A stretch of 64,000 nt of DNA from UBA668 sp963720695 (GTDB taxonomy: Bacteria; Actinomycetota; Acidimicrobiia; Acidimicrobiales; Ilumatobacteraceae), in NCBI GenBank assembly GCA_963720695.1, contig CAVRGG010000004.1, positions 1,054,001-1,118,000 of the forward strand, given 5' to 3'. The notes beneath the pieces are model-generated. The model made no database searches, had not been told where the DNA came from, and saw only the letters and a program-made list of their open reading frames with translations. The position numbers and the translations under genes were made by a program. Below are positions 7,785 to 17,018 of this stretch, piece after piece (the first letter of the stretch is position 1; each line of letters opens with the position of its first letter).

Positions 7785-8753
7785 TCAGCCGACGCGCCGA
7801 GCGGTCTCGACGAGGTTGATCTCGTAGAGCACCAGATCGAGCGCATCGGCGCTCACCATGCCGGAGAAGCGCTGAGGGTGCTCCGGCGTGATGCACGACG
7901 CCAGGGGGTTGAGCAGCGTCCACGGCGTCGGGTGGGCGAACTGCACCACGCTGTAGCGCTCGCCGGTGTACCCCGGGGCGGCGACCACACGGTGGACACC
8001 GGTGGGGATGACGCCGTTGGTCAGGCGCTCGAGCATCATGCCGGTGTTGATGATGACCTGACCCTCGGGTGCGACCGCGTCCACCCACGCGCCGTCGACC
8101 AACACCTGCAACCCGGGTGCGGTGGCACGAGGCAGCGCGGTGATGAGGTTGATGTCGCCGTGGGCGCCCGCCCACACGTGTCCGTTGTCGGGCGCGGCGT
8201 GCATCGACGGGTAGCGGATCGCACGGGTCAGGGTGGCGCCGTTGGTGGTCATCTCGTCGAAGAACGATTCGTGGCAGCCCAGGCCCTCGGCGATGATCCT
8301 CAGGAACCGCCGCTGGACATCCTCCACCTTGCGGTGGAAGTTGTTGAGGACGTCGGTGATCCCGGGGACCGCTGCCTCGGGCAGCACCTGCGGCCCGTAG
8401 CGGTGCGGATAGCGGGCGCGCAGCGGGTGCCCCTCGGGCAGGGAGATGCCCCAGTTGAGCATCTCCTTCCAGTCGGGCACGTCGCTGCTCGCAGCGGTTT
8501 CGACGAGGAGCCCCGTGTAGCCGGTCTGACCGTGGCTCTCGGGCGCGATGAAGGCTTGCTTCACCTCTTGTGGGTGCTCGAAGAACTCCTTGAGCATGCC
8601 GTACGCGGTGTCCAGCATGTCCTCGGACAGATCGTGACGGGTGTACACGAACCCGGTGGCGAGACTGCGCCGCACCCCGTCGACCACCGCACGCCGTTGC
8701 TCGGGGGTCCCGCGCTCGAACGCCAGGAGGTCCACGTCGAGGATGTCGCTCAT
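7785..8753 (-). CDS. Isopenicillin N synthase-like 2-oxoglutarate/Fe(II) oxygenase
   Basis: 322 residues. The iron facial triad is visible: H198 and D200 in GAHGDINLIT, and H254 in IPTGVHRV; the co-substrate-binding RYS motif is at 266-268. An N-terminal DIOX_N-type region occupies residues 3-125. The family covers isopenicillin N synthase, ACC oxidase and gibberellin-type oxidases; bacterial members hydroxylate small molecules, and the substrate here is unknown. The start at 8753 has a TACGGT hexamer 6 nt upstream, so it looks leaderless. Couples to the ROK kinase downstream. Confidence 0.82.
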   Translation of the reverse strand: MSDILDVDLLAFERGTPEQRRAVVDGVRRSLATGFVYTRHDLSEDMLDTAYGMLKEFFEHPQEVKQAFIAPESHGQTGYTGLLVETAASSDVPDWKEMLNWGISLPEGHPLRARYPHRYGPQVLPEAAVPGITDVLNNFHRKVEDVQRRFLRIIAEGLGCHESFFDEMTTNGATLTRAIRYPSMHAAPDNGHVWAGAHGDINLITALPRATAPGLQVLVDGAWVDAVAPEGQVIINTGMMLERLTNGVIPTGVHRVVAAPGYTGERYSVVQFAHPTPWTLLNPLASCITPEHPQRFSGMVSADALDLVLYEINLVETARRVG

Positions 8754-8759
8754 GCCCCC

Positions 8760-8765
8760 ACCGTA
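8760..8765 (-). promoter_or_regulatory. -10 element, leaderless promoter of oxygenase-ROK operon
   Basis: TACGGT on the minus strand, 6 nt before ATG 8753. A run of G between them could also act as a weak ribosome site. Confidence 0.5.
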
Positions 8766-8889
8766 GCGCCCGGATCCAGCCGACGGCCCAGGCCACGAAG
8801 GTTCCAAGACACGTCCAAGAAACGGAAGGTGGCAAACCCCAGAACGCTCCCCGGCGTACCTCCGACCACATCCACAGGAGGAGTCATCC

Positions 8890-9381
8890 ATGTTCCATCG
8901 TCCCCATCGCCGCCTCGTCGTCGTCAGCGCCATCTCCGGCGTTCTGGTGCTCGGTGCTGCCGGCTTCGCCGCGGCCGCCGCAGGCGGGAGTTCCCACCGG
9001 GAGGAGGTCGACACCACGGTCTCGACCAGCGACCCGACCACCTCGAGCTCGGTCGTGGAGTCCACCACGAGCATCTCGGAGACCACGTCGCCCTCGACCG
9101 ATCCGGCGACATCCCTCGACGACTCACTCGACGACTCACTCGAGCACGCCACGACGGTGACGCTCGACGACGACGGCCACAACGGCCACGACGACCACGA
9201 TGCTGAGGACGAGCACGTCGCCGGCACCCTCGACGATCACGGCGACGATCACGGCGACGATCACGGCGACGATCACGGCGACGATCACGGCGCCAGCACG
9301 ACCGACGATCACGGCGATCACGGCGGCGATCATGGCGATCACGGAGGCGATCATGGCGATCACGGCGGCGACGACGACTGA
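8890..9381 (+). CDS. Exported His/Asp-rich repeat protein
   Basis: 163 residues. A signal peptide (basic start, hydrophobic core at about 9-30, Ala-rich cleavage region) is followed by a Thr/Ser-rich linker and a C-terminal half made of acidic His repeats: DDHG five times (residues 115-134) and DHGDHGG three times (140-160). No domain family is recognised. Regularly spaced His and Asp suggest binding of zinc, nickel or copper outside the membrane, by analogy with other His-rich proteins. A strong AGGAGG site lies 8-13 nt upstream of ATG 8890. The repeat is mirrored in the DNA as perfect tandem units, so repeat number may vary between strains. Confidence 0.75.
   Translation: MFHRPHRRLVVVSAISGVLVLGAAGFAAAAAGGSSHREEVDTTVSTSDPTTSSSVVESTTSISETTSPSTDPATSLDDSLDDSLEHATTVTLDDDGHNGHDDHDAEDEHVAGTLDDHGDDHGDDHGDDHGDDHGASTTDDHGDHGGDHGDHGGDHGDHGGDDD
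9232..9291 (+). repeat. Five tandem 12-bp units inside the His-rich gene
   Basis: GACGATCACGGC is repeated five times without error, coding for DDHG. The lack of synonymous change suggests recent expansion by slippage or unequal crossing-over. Confidence 0.9.
9307..9369 (+). repeat. Three tandem 21-bp units inside the His-rich gene
   Basis: Encodes DHGDHGG three times; the copies differ at a few third-codon positions, so this array looks older than the 12-bp one. Confidence 0.85.
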
Positions 9382-9425
9382 CCGATGGGCGGAGGTGCCC
9401 TCCCGGCAGCGTCCATACTGGGAGG

Positions 9426-10094
9426 GTGCCCACCACGGACTGGAACCCAGTGCTGCGCGGCGAGTTCGCCAAGCCCTACTGGCAGAGCCTGCAGCAGTTC
9501 GTCGCCGGTGAGCGAGCACGCTTCAGCGTGTATCCACCGGAGCCGGAGGTGTTCTCGGCGCTCCATCTCACGCCCTACGCGGGCACGAGCGTGGTGATCC
9601 TCGGCCAGGACCCCTACCACGGACCCAAGCAGGCTCACGGTCTGTGCTTCTCGGTCCGCCACGGCGTGCCCGTGCCACCGTCGCTCGCGAACATCCACAA
9701 GGAGATGACCGCGGATCTGGGCCTGGCCCCTCCGGGTCACGGCAACCTCGAGTCGTGGGCCCGGCAGGGCGTCCTGCTGTTGAACACCACCCTCACGGTG
9801 CGAGCCGGCCAGGCGGCGTCGCATCAGGGCAAGGGGTGGGAGACGTTCACCGATCAGGTCCTGCGAGCGGTGAACGACCTGCCCCATCCCGTCGTGTTCC
9901 TGCTGTGGGGTGCGGCCGCCCGGCGCAAGAAGTCGCTGCTGGACCTCTCCCGCCACACGGTGATCGAATCCGCGCACCCGTCGCCGCTGAGCGCGCACAA
10001 CGGCTTCTTCGGCAGTCGCCCGTTCAGCCGAACGAATGCGGCGCTCACCGCTGCCGGACTCGAGCCGATCGACTGGCAACTCCCGCCGGTCTGA
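9426..10094 (+). CDS. ung: Uracil-DNA glycosylase, family 1
   Basis: 222 residues, the usual length. It removes uracil from DNA as the first step of base-excision repair. The water-activating motif GQDPYHG is at 60-66 (catalytic D62), a GVLLLNTTLTV segment follows in the middle, and the DNA-intercalating HPSPLS motif is at 184-189. Start GTG 9426 lies next to a GGGAGG stretch that is too close for a normal ribosome site, while CATACT ends 6 nt upstream, so the mRNA may be leaderless. Converges on the ABC binding-protein gene. Confidence 0.93.
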   Translation: MPTTDWNPVLRGEFAKPYWQSLQQFVAGERARFSVYPPEPEVFSALHLTPYAGTSVVILGQDPYHGPKQAHGLCFSVRHGVPVPPSLANIHKEMTADLGLAPPGHGNLESWARQGVLLLNTTLTVRAGQAASHQGKGWETFTDQVLRAVNDLPHPVVFLLWGAAARRKKSLLDLSRHTVIESAHPSPLSAHNGFFGSRPFSRTNAALTAAGLEPIDWQLPPV

Positions 10095-10126
10095 GGTCCG
10101 CCGCACCGGTGACGGCGCGACGGACC
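10095..10126. terminator. Imperfect hairpin between converging genes
   Basis: Arms GGTCCGCCGCACC and GGCGCGACGGACC pair at 11 of 13 positions around a 6-nt loop, directly after the ung stop and before the binding-protein stop. No U-tract, so termination in either direction is plausible but not certain. Confidence 0.45.
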
Positions 10127-10143
10127 CCGTCTCGACGTCTCGG

Positions 10144-11931
10144 TCAGCCCGCGGGGCTCGGGTAGTCGCCGGGCTCCTCGCCGGGCGGCGGCGTCAGGTA
10201 GATCGACACCGCGCCGTCCGGGTTGAACAGCTTGTCCTCGGTGGGCCACTCACCGGGGAGGAACCGCTTGCCGCCGTCGACGTACTGGTACATGCCGACG
10301 CCGTCCTTGCGGATCTCGTCGGGCCCGGTGGCGTTCGGGTCCCACCAGAAGACCGTCGCGTCGTCGACACCCTGGTAGTCGGGCACCCCACCCCAGTAGC
10401 CCTTGTCGCCGTAGCTCAGGTACGGCTGGCTGATCCCTGGTGTGGTGCCCGGCGCGGCGAACAACGCGTCCTTGAACGCCTGGGGGGTCAGGTCGGGGCC
10501 GACGTACTGCAGCACCGCGAAGAACAGTGCTGGGTTCGGCGCGATCACGTTGATGGTGTCGTTGGCCGGCGGCTCCTGACCGGTGAACCACGTGTAGGTC
10601 GCGTACGCACCGCTCTTGACGGGATCGGTGCGAGCGGCGAGCTGGGTGACGCCGAACGCATGCTGCCACTGCTGCTGGTCATAGGTACGGGCGAAGGCGG
10701 TGACGTCGACGAGGGTGCTCGCGGCGACGACCCACTCGGGGAAGTACTCCTGCGCCGTTGCTTCCTTCGTGAAGTCACGGGGTGCCACCGGGTCGCCGCT
10801 GAACACGATGGTGGTGACGCCGGCCGCCTTCAGCTTGGTGATCACCTGGGACGCCTGCTGCTGGATCGTCGCCGGATCGAGTTGATATGCGACGGTCTCC
10901 GCCAATGGCGCTCCCATGGCGTCCATGCCGGCCGCAAAGCTGTCGGCGAGGTCCTTGGACGCACCGCTGCTCTCCAGGTAGAGCAGCCCGAACGATCGTG
11001 GGGTGCCCTTGACTGCGTCGCCGCCGTGCTCGGCGTTCTTGCCGAGCAATTGCTTCTGGATGAACTCGAGCACGTGCTTCTGCTTCTGGACGGCGCTGCC
11101 GTCGAGGCCCCACACGTACGGGTCGCGCTGGGTGTAGAAGTCGGCGGGCTGCCCGGGGGTGCAACCGATGCACATCGTCTGGTTGCTGGCGAGCTCGTCG
11201 GCGAAGGCGCTCGTCAGAGCCGGCCCACCGAGCACCACGAACGGGTGGTACTTCTCCACGATCGCGGCCGCGTCGGCGCGGGCGGCGACCTCGTCGGAGG
11301 CGCCACCGGTGCCCTCGTAGGTGACGAGGTTGACCTTGCGTCCGTAGAGCTCGTAGTAGGTCTCGTAGTAGCGGACGAGCTCCTTCATGGTGTCGAACTG
11401 CTGCTGGTTCGTGTCGTCGACGGCGATCGCGTCGGTGATGTAGGAGATGATCGGATCAGCGTTCGGACCTTCGTAGTAGACGACCGTGATCTCGTCGCCG
11501 GTCACGCCGGTGGACGTGGCACCGCCGTTGTCGCCGGTGAAGGGCGCGTAGCACTCGGGCGCGAAGTAGTCGGGGACGGCGAGCCGACCCTTGGTCGTGT
11601 CGCACCGGGCGCCCCAGTCGATCTGATCGGCCACGCCCTGTTCGACCGCCTGCGAGTAGCTGAGGGGGAACGTGATGTCGCCTCCCGGTGTCGAACCCTC
11701 CGTGGTGTCGGTGACGGCGGTGTCGGTGACCGGTGTGGTCTGTGCGACGGTGGTCGACGCAGCGGTGGTGTCGCCCGCGTCGGACGACGAGTTGTCGTCG
11801 CGAGTGGCGAGCAGGATCCCACCGCCGATGGCCAGCACGGCGACGATGCCGATGATCGGCCCCCACCGTTTCATCTGCTGGTTGCCGTTGCCCCCGTCGC
11901 CGGACGCACCTGATGCACTTGCTGACTGCAT
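10144..11931 (-). CDS. ABC transporter substrate-binding protein, branched-chain type
   Basis: 595 residues. A cytoplasmic Gly/Ser start is followed by one membrane helix (about 23-42) rather than a lipobox, then a Thr-rich linker and a type-1 periplasmic-binding fold (Peripla_BP_6, LivK-like) with the GVTGDEITVVYYEG opening strand. In this family the protein captures amino acids, amides or urea and delivers them to a LivHMGF-type importer. It is last in a three-gene operon whose other members supply exactly that importer, starting 4 nt after the preceding stop. Being membrane-anchored by a helix is unusual and suits a monoderm cell. Confidence 0.85.
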   Translation of the reverse strand: MQSASASGASGDGGNGNQQMKRWGPIIGIVAVLAIGGGILLATRDDNSSSDAGDTTAASTTVAQTTPVTDTAVTDTTEGSTPGGDITFPLSYSQAVEQGVADQIDWGARCDTTKGRLAVPDYFAPECYAPFTGDNGGATSTGVTGDEITVVYYEGPNADPIISYITDAIAVDDTNQQQFDTMKELVRYYETYYELYGRKVNLVTYEGTGGASDEVAARADAAAIVEKYHPFVVLGGPALTSAFADELASNQTMCIGCTPGQPADFYTQRDPYVWGLDGSAVQKQKHVLEFIQKQLLGKNAEHGGDAVKGTPRSFGLLYLESSGASKDLADSFAAGMDAMGAPLAETVAYQLDPATIQQQASQVITKLKAAGVTTIVFSGDPVAPRDFTKEATAQEYFPEWVVAASTLVDVTAFARTYDQQQWQHAFGVTQLAARTDPVKSGAYATYTWFTGQEPPANDTINVIAPNPALFFAVLQYVGPDLTPQAFKDALFAAPGTTPGISQPYLSYGDKGYWGGVPDYQGVDDATVFWWDPNATGPDEIRKDGVGMYQYVDGGKRFLPGEWPTEDKLFNPDGAVSIYLTPPPGEEPGDYPSPAG

Positions 11932-11935
11932 GGCG

Positions 11936-14848
11936 TTACCCCCTGTTGCCGCTGCGCTCTTGCGCCGCTGTGTTGTTCCCCAAATAGCTCTCTACCACAT
12001 CGGGATGATTGAGGACGTCGGACGGAACGCCCGACGTGAGTACGGCCCCCTGGTCGAGAGCGATCAACCGATCGCTGATCGAGGAGATCAGCGGGATGTC
12101 GTGCTCGATGACCAACAGGCTCGCCCCCATCTCGTCGCGCAGCCGCCTCAGGACCGGGGCGAGCGCCTCGACCTCACGTTGCGCGATGCCACTCGAGGGC
12201 TCGTCGAGCAGCACCATCACCGGACGGTGGGCCGCGATGCATGCGAGGTCGACGACCCGGCGCGTGCCGGTCGACAGCTCGCGCACGAACGCGTTGCGAT
12301 AGTCCCCGAGATGCATCAGGTCGATCAGTTCGTCGACGCGCAGTGCGGTGCGCGCTTCGTCGTCGAAGACCGACGGCCAACGAACCGCGGCGGCGAGGGC
12401 ACTCCGATTGTGCACCCATCGTTCGAGCGCGACCGCGAGCGTCTCGGTGACGGTCATGTCCGGGAACAACCGTGCATCCTGGAAGCTGCGACCGAGACCC
12501 GCAGCGGCCCGCGAGCTGGCGCTCATCTCGCCGATCTCACGCCCGTTGAGCACCACCCGCCCGGAGTCGAGCGAGACGAAGCCGCTGATGAGATCGAACA
12601 CGGTGGTCTTGCCTGCGCCGTTGGGACCGATCATGCCCACGATCTCTCGCGGCCCGACGTCGAAGGTGGCGCTGTTCACCGCGCGGTTGCCACCGAAGGA
12701 TCGAACGACCTCGAACACCTGCAGGACCGGCGGCGCGTCGTCGTCCACGACAGGGGACGCCACATGCGAGGGCTCCGCAGCACCGGACAGGAACACCGAA
12801 CGGAGGAGATCCTTGCGGTCGAGCAGCTCGGAGGTCGGACCGCTGAACCGGATCGTGCCCCGCTCCATGAAATAGGCGCGCTCGGCCACGGTGAGCGCCA
12901 CGTTCACGCTCTGCTCGACGAGCACGACGGCCGTACCGGACGCGGCGACACGCTGCACGATCGGGAGCAACTGACCGACGACCACCGGGGCGAGGCCGAG
13001 CGACAACTCGTCGATGAGCAGCACCCGTGGCTTGGCGACGAACGCCATGCCGAGTGCGAGCATCTGCTGCTGGCCACCGCTCAGGTCGGCCGCAGGACGG
13101 TGCAGACGCTCGCGCAACACCGGGAACCACCCGAGCACCTCCTCCACGTCGGCGGCGCACGCGGCGCTCTCGTGACGGCGCGTCCAGCCCGCCATCTGCA
13201 GGTTCTCGTCGACCGTCAGGGCGCCGAACACGCCCTGTCCTCCCGGCATCTGGCTGATGCCCAACGACGCGATCTCATTCGGCGGTGCGTGGGTGATGTC
13301 GCGGCCGTCGAGCACGACGGCGCCGCGGTCGGCCTCGACCACCCCACTGATCGATTTGAGCAGCGTGCTCTTGCCGGCACCGTTGGTACCGAGCAATGCG
13401 ACGATCTCGCCCTCCTTCACGTCGAGGTCCACACCGAACAGGACCTGCCGCCCGCCGTAGCCCGCATCGAGGTTGCGCACGAGCAGGAGGTCGGCCTGGC
13501 CGTGGCGCCGTTGGTACAGCGCTTCGCTACGCGCCGCCGAGGCCTGCCACACCTGGGCGATGTCGGCGTCGATCGTCGTCTGCGCCGATCCGAGGATGAG
13601 GCTGCCGATGATGAACAGCGGCACGAGGGTGAGCATGCCCCAGCGGATGCCGACGTGACCGCTGATCCAGCCGATGATGGGCAGGATCAGCAGGCCGGGG
13701 ATCACCCACAGCGACGCCACACTGAAGCCGGTGGCGCGAGCCCGGGCGGGGATGGCGAGCGACAGGGCGACGAGGATGCCCGGTCCGAGGATCGCCAGCG
13801 TGGCCGAGATCACGCAGTTGAAGGCGACCGCCACGACGATGTTCGGCGACACGGCGAACCCGATCGACATCAGCGACGTGCCGATGGCCACCCGCGACAG
13901 GAACCGGATCAGGCCCGCCATGTCGGCCATGAACCGCTTCGTGACGATCCGGGTACCGATCACCAGACCCACGAGCTGCAACGGCTCCGCCACGGCCGCG
14001 GCGACGCCGCGCGCTCGTTCGTCGAGTCCGAACTGCTGCTCGTACAACAGCGAGGCGAGCACCACGAAGCCGATCAGCGCTGTGGCGAGGAACGGCAGGC
14101 TCCACCACAGGCGCTGCAGCGTGCGGATCTTCTGCACGGTCCGCCAGCTCTCCGCGAACGACGGCACGGTCTCCTCGGTGTTCGCGACCTCGTCGCTCGC
14201 ACCCATCGCCTCGCGTTCCCACTTGCCGCGCACGGGCTCGCGGAGGCGGAGCGCGAGCACGGCGAAGATCACGGTGGGGATCACGAACACCAGGAACGGC
14301 ACCCGCCACCCGAACGCGTAGGCGAGCATGCCCGCCGACAACGGGCCGACGAAGGAGCCCACGGCATTCGCCGCCCGGTGCGTGCTGAACACCTTGCTGC
14401 GGCTGTCGATCGGGTAGTAGTCGGCGAGCAAGGAGTTGTGCGTCGGGTCGATGACCGCCTTGCCGAGGCTGCTGCCACTGCGGGCGATGGTGAGCATGAT
14501 GACGCCGGTGGCCAGTCCGGTCATGCCGCTGAACGCGGCCCACACGAGGGCGCCGACCACCGCAAGGGGCACCCGCTTGGAACGGTCTGCGTACTGGGCG
14601 ATCGGCACCTGCAGCGCGAGTGCGGCGATCGACGAGAGCGCGACCAGACCGAGCACCTTGGTGTTGTCGAGGTTGAACTCGTCGCGGATGTTCGGCAGCA
14701 GGATGCCGAACGCGGTGCGGTCGAGCTCGTCCACCGCGTTGAGGCCGAACAGCACGACCAGCGGGAACGCTGCCTCACCTCCGCACACGCCGCGCAGCCA
14801 TGTCATCGGATGCGCCGCCTGGGCGAGGAACCGCCGGACGAGGTTCAT
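11936..14848 (-). CDS. Fusion: MFS transporter + LivF-type + LivG-type ABC ATPases
   Basis: 970 residues in one frame. Residues about 25-445 are a 12-helix major-facilitator domain (DELDRTAFGILLP start, YADRSKRVPL loop). A LivF-type ATPase follows (Walker A GTNGAGKST, signature LSGGQQQ, Walker B VLLIDE), then a LivG-type ATPase near 715-955 (Walker A GPNGAGKTT, divergent signature LSTGTRR, Walker B VMVLLDEP). Both ATPases are the classes that energise branched-chain-type importers, and the permease and binding protein flank it. ATG overlaps the permease stop (ATGA). Normally MFS and ABC modules are separate systems; here the MFS part may act as an extra channel or scaffold. No frame break is seen, so fusion rather than error. 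Confidence 0.85.
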   Translation of the reverse strand: MNLVRRFLAQAAHPMTWLRGVCGGEAAFPLVVLFGLNAVDELDRTAFGILLPNIRDEFNLDNTKVLGLVALSSIAALALQVPIAQYADRSKRVPLAVVGALVWAAFSGMTGLATGVIMLTIARSGSSLGKAVIDPTHNSLLADYYPIDSRSKVFSTHRAANAVGSFVGPLSAGMLAYAFGWRVPFLVFVIPTVIFAVLALRLREPVRGKWEREAMGASDEVANTEETVPSFAESWRTVQKIRTLQRLWWSLPFLATALIGFVVLASLLYEQQFGLDERARGVAAAVAEPLQLVGLVIGTRIVTKRFMADMAGLIRFLSRVAIGTSLMSIGFAVSPNIVVAVAFNCVISATLAILGPGILVALSLAIPARARATGFSVASLWVIPGLLILPIIGWISGHVGIRWGMLTLVPLFIIGSLILGSAQTTIDADIAQVWQASAARSEALYQRRHGQADLLLVRNLDAGYGGRQVLFGVDLDVKEGEIVALLGTNGAGKSTLLKSISGVVEADRGAVVLDGRDITHAPPNEIASLGISQMPGGQGVFGALTVDENLQMAGWTRRHESAACAADVEEVLGWFPVLRERLHRPAADLSGGQQQMLALGMAFVAKPRVLLIDELSLGLAPVVVGQLLPIVQRVAASGTAVVLVEQSVNVALTVAERAYFMERGTIRFSGPTSELLDRKDLLRSVFLSGAAEPSHVASPVVDDDAPPVLQVFEVVRSFGGNRAVNSATFDVGPREIVGMIGPNGAGKTTVFDLISGFVSLDSGRVVLNGREIGEMSASSRAAAGLGRSFQDARLFPDMTVTETLAVALERWVHNRSALAAAVRWPSVFDDEARTALRVDELIDLMHLGDYRNAFVRELSTGTRRVVDLACIAAHRPVMVLLDEPSSGIAQREVEALAPVLRRLRDEMGASLLVIEHDIPLISSISDRLIALDQGAVLTSGVPSDVLNHPDVVESYLGNNTAAQERSGNRG

Positions 14849-16947
14849 GCTGCGTCACCCTCGAGTGCGCCCTCGGCGTCGAGGGGCACGACAACGGCAG
14901 TCGGGATCGGATCGTCGACGCGGTGGCCGGTGAGCAGGCGGACGGTGACGTCGCGCAACTTGACCCACAGGCTGCCCAGGCCCCCGGGGAGGATGAGCAA
15001 CACGATCAACACTCCCATTCCGGTGGACAGCAGTTGCCAGGCCTGGTCGTTGATGAACCACCGTGTGCCGCGCAGGTACAGCGCGCCCAGGAACGCGCCA
15101 CCCAGCGATCCCAGCCCGCCGATGACGGCACTGATGAAGACGTTGAAGCTCTCCCCGGTGGTGAAGCTGTTGACGCTGAACCCCTTGTTCGCCTGGGCCA
15201 GCAGCGCGCCGCCGATGCCGGCGACGATGCCCGAGATCACGAACGCGGTGAGCTTGGCGCGCACCACCCCGACCGAGAAGCTCTGCGCGGCGCGTTCGTT
15301 CTCGCGGATGGCGACGATCACGCGGCCGGTCCGAGAGCGGCGGATGCCGCGCAAGGCCATCCACACGATCGCGAGGACGACGACGGAGAACGCGTAGAAC
15401 CGCGTCGGCGTATCGACCTTCACCCGTCCGAACAGCGGGGCTCGCTCGAATCCGGCCTCCGCTCTTGGGAACCACCCGAAGAACCGATCGCTCAGCAACC
15501 AGTACTCGGTGGCGAGCGCGAGGGCGAACGTCGTGACCGCGAGGTACAGACCCCGCAATCGGAGCGCGGGCACGCCGACCAGGAACGCCGCCAGGCCGCC
15601 CGCGACACCGCCGGCAGCGAGCGCCAACGTGAGGTCGACGTGCCAGCGTGAGGTGAGTGTCGCGCTCACCGCGGCGCCGATGCCGGCGAGCGCCATCTGC
15701 CCGAACGAGATCTGGCCCGCCCACCCGGTGAGCACCACCAGCGAACAACCGATCACCACGAACGCGATCAACGCGGTCGCCTTGATCAGGTTGTCGATCT
15801 CGACCAGAGAAGGGAGCGCCACCACACCGAGGACCGCAAGCGCGATGAGCGTCCACTTGACCGTCGGCACCCAACCCCACGTGGCGAGGTAGCGCGGGAG
15901 CGGCCGGATCTCCTCGGCACCGCGCCACGTGCTGGTCGCGTCGTTGTCGCTCCGCAGGCTGCTGGAGCGCTGCGCCATCAGCGCGATGAACATCGCACCG
16001 GCCATGATCGGGTAGGCGAGGAACGGCGATGCGGAGTTCCAGTTCACGCCCGACTCGAGCAGCGTGAGCGCGATCGCGGCGCAGGCGATGGTGGGCAGCC
16101 GCTCCAGACGCCCGATCACCAGCGCGGCCAGCGCGACGAGCAGTGCCGGCAACCCGGCGGCGTAGCCGAGTGGTACGCCACTGATCCCGCTCCGCAGGAA
16201 AAGGGCGAGGTAGGCCAGCGCACCGGCGATCGCCCACACCACCGTGTTGAGTCGTGCCACCGGGATGCCCAGCATCGCCGCCCGGTCGCTGCGCTCGGCG
16301 CTGGCACGGATGGCCGTGCCGAGTCGGCTGCGGTTGAGGAACCAGGCAACGAACGCGATCGAGAGTGGCGCCACCACGATCGCGATCAGGTGGTTGGCGT
16401 TGAGGATGTACCCGCCGGGCTCGGCCTGCCAGAACCGCAGTTGCCAGGTCGGGGTGAACTTCCAGTCCACCGGCGGATCGAGCCGCTGGCTGGCGAGGTT
16501 CTTGCCCCACCAACGCGGGATGAGGATCCCGAGCACCACCAGCAACTGGCTGATGCCGAGCGTGGCCACCGTGACGACCATGCGCGGGGCGCTCCGGAAG
16601 CGGCGGATGAAGGCAAGTTCGACGATGGCGCCGAGCATCAGGGCCATCACCAACCCGACACCCATCCCGAGGAAGTACGGCCATCCCCAGAACAGCACGA
16701 ACGAGGCTGCGAAGCCCGTGGGCACCGTGCCCAGGTCGGCCTGAGCGAAGTTCACGACTCGATTCGCCCGATAGATCAGCGCCAAGCCGATCGCCAACAT
16801 GGCCGCGAGCGCGCCCTTCACGAGGCTCTCCACCCACACGCCCGTGGGCATGCCGTAGTGAACGAGTTGCAGCATCAACAACCCGATGACCGTCGCCCAG
16901 GCGACGACCGAAGTGGCAGCGATGCGTGAAGCCCCCCAGCGACGCAC
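14845..16947 (-). CDS. Fusion: LivH-LivM branched-chain ABC permease
   Basis: 700 residues combining the two permease halves usually made by separate genes. The LivH-like half (about 1-330) has the GLALIYRANRVVNFAQADLG motif; the LivM-like half (about 365-660) has the FVVIGCSLVVLTGWAGQISFGQ and later FIGGLGSLGGAFLGALY-type segments of that family. Together they form the membrane pore of an amino-acid or amide importer. First gene of the operon; GTG 16947 has no ribosome site but a TACGTT hexamer 7 nt upstream, so it looks leaderless. Confidence 0.87.
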   Translation of the reverse strand: MRRWGASRIAATSVVAWATVIGLLMLQLVHYGMPTGVWVESLVKGALAAMLAIGLALIYRANRVVNFAQADLGTVPTGFAASFVLFWGWPYFLGMGVGLVMALMLGAIVELAFIRRFRSAPRMVVTVATLGISQLLVVLGILIPRWWGKNLASQRLDPPVDWKFTPTWQLRFWQAEPGGYILNANHLIAIVVAPLSIAFVAWFLNRSRLGTAIRASAERSDRAAMLGIPVARLNTVVWAIAGALAYLALFLRSGISGVPLGYAAGLPALLVALAALVIGRLERLPTIACAAIALTLLESGVNWNSASPFLAYPIMAGAMFIALMAQRSSSLRSDNDATSTWRGAEEIRPLPRYLATWGWVPTVKWTLIALAVLGVVALPSLVEIDNLIKATALIAFVVIGCSLVVLTGWAGQISFGQMALAGIGAAVSATLTSRWHVDLTLALAAGGVAGGLAAFLVGVPALRLRGLYLAVTTFALALATEYWLLSDRFFGWFPRAEAGFERAPLFGRVKVDTPTRFYAFSVVVLAIVWMALRGIRRSRTGRVIVAIRENERAAQSFSVGVVRAKLTAFVISGIVAGIGGALLAQANKGFSVNSFTTGESFNVFISAVIGGLGSLGGAFLGALYLRGTRWFINDQAWQLLSTGMGVLIVLLILPGGLGSLWVKLRDVTVRLLTGHRVDDPIPTAVVVPLDAEGALEGDAA

Positions 16948-16954
16948 GAGGGTG

Positions 16955-16960
16955 AACGTA
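16955..16960 (-). promoter_or_regulatory. -10 element, leaderless promoter of fused ABC operon
   Basis: TACGTT on the minus strand, 7 nt before GTG 16947; divergent from the LytR_C lipoprotein gene. Confidence 0.55.
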
Positions 16961-17018
16961 CATGGTTTCGGCGCCGCGCCTTGTCATCGGACGATCGAGT
17001 CGGCAGGCTGGAGGGGTC

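Noticed and set aside
11672..15397. 1241-codon plus-strand open frame
   Set aside because: It lies opposite the ABC operon genes and is Asp/Arg/His-rich nonsense typical of GC-rich antisense frames.
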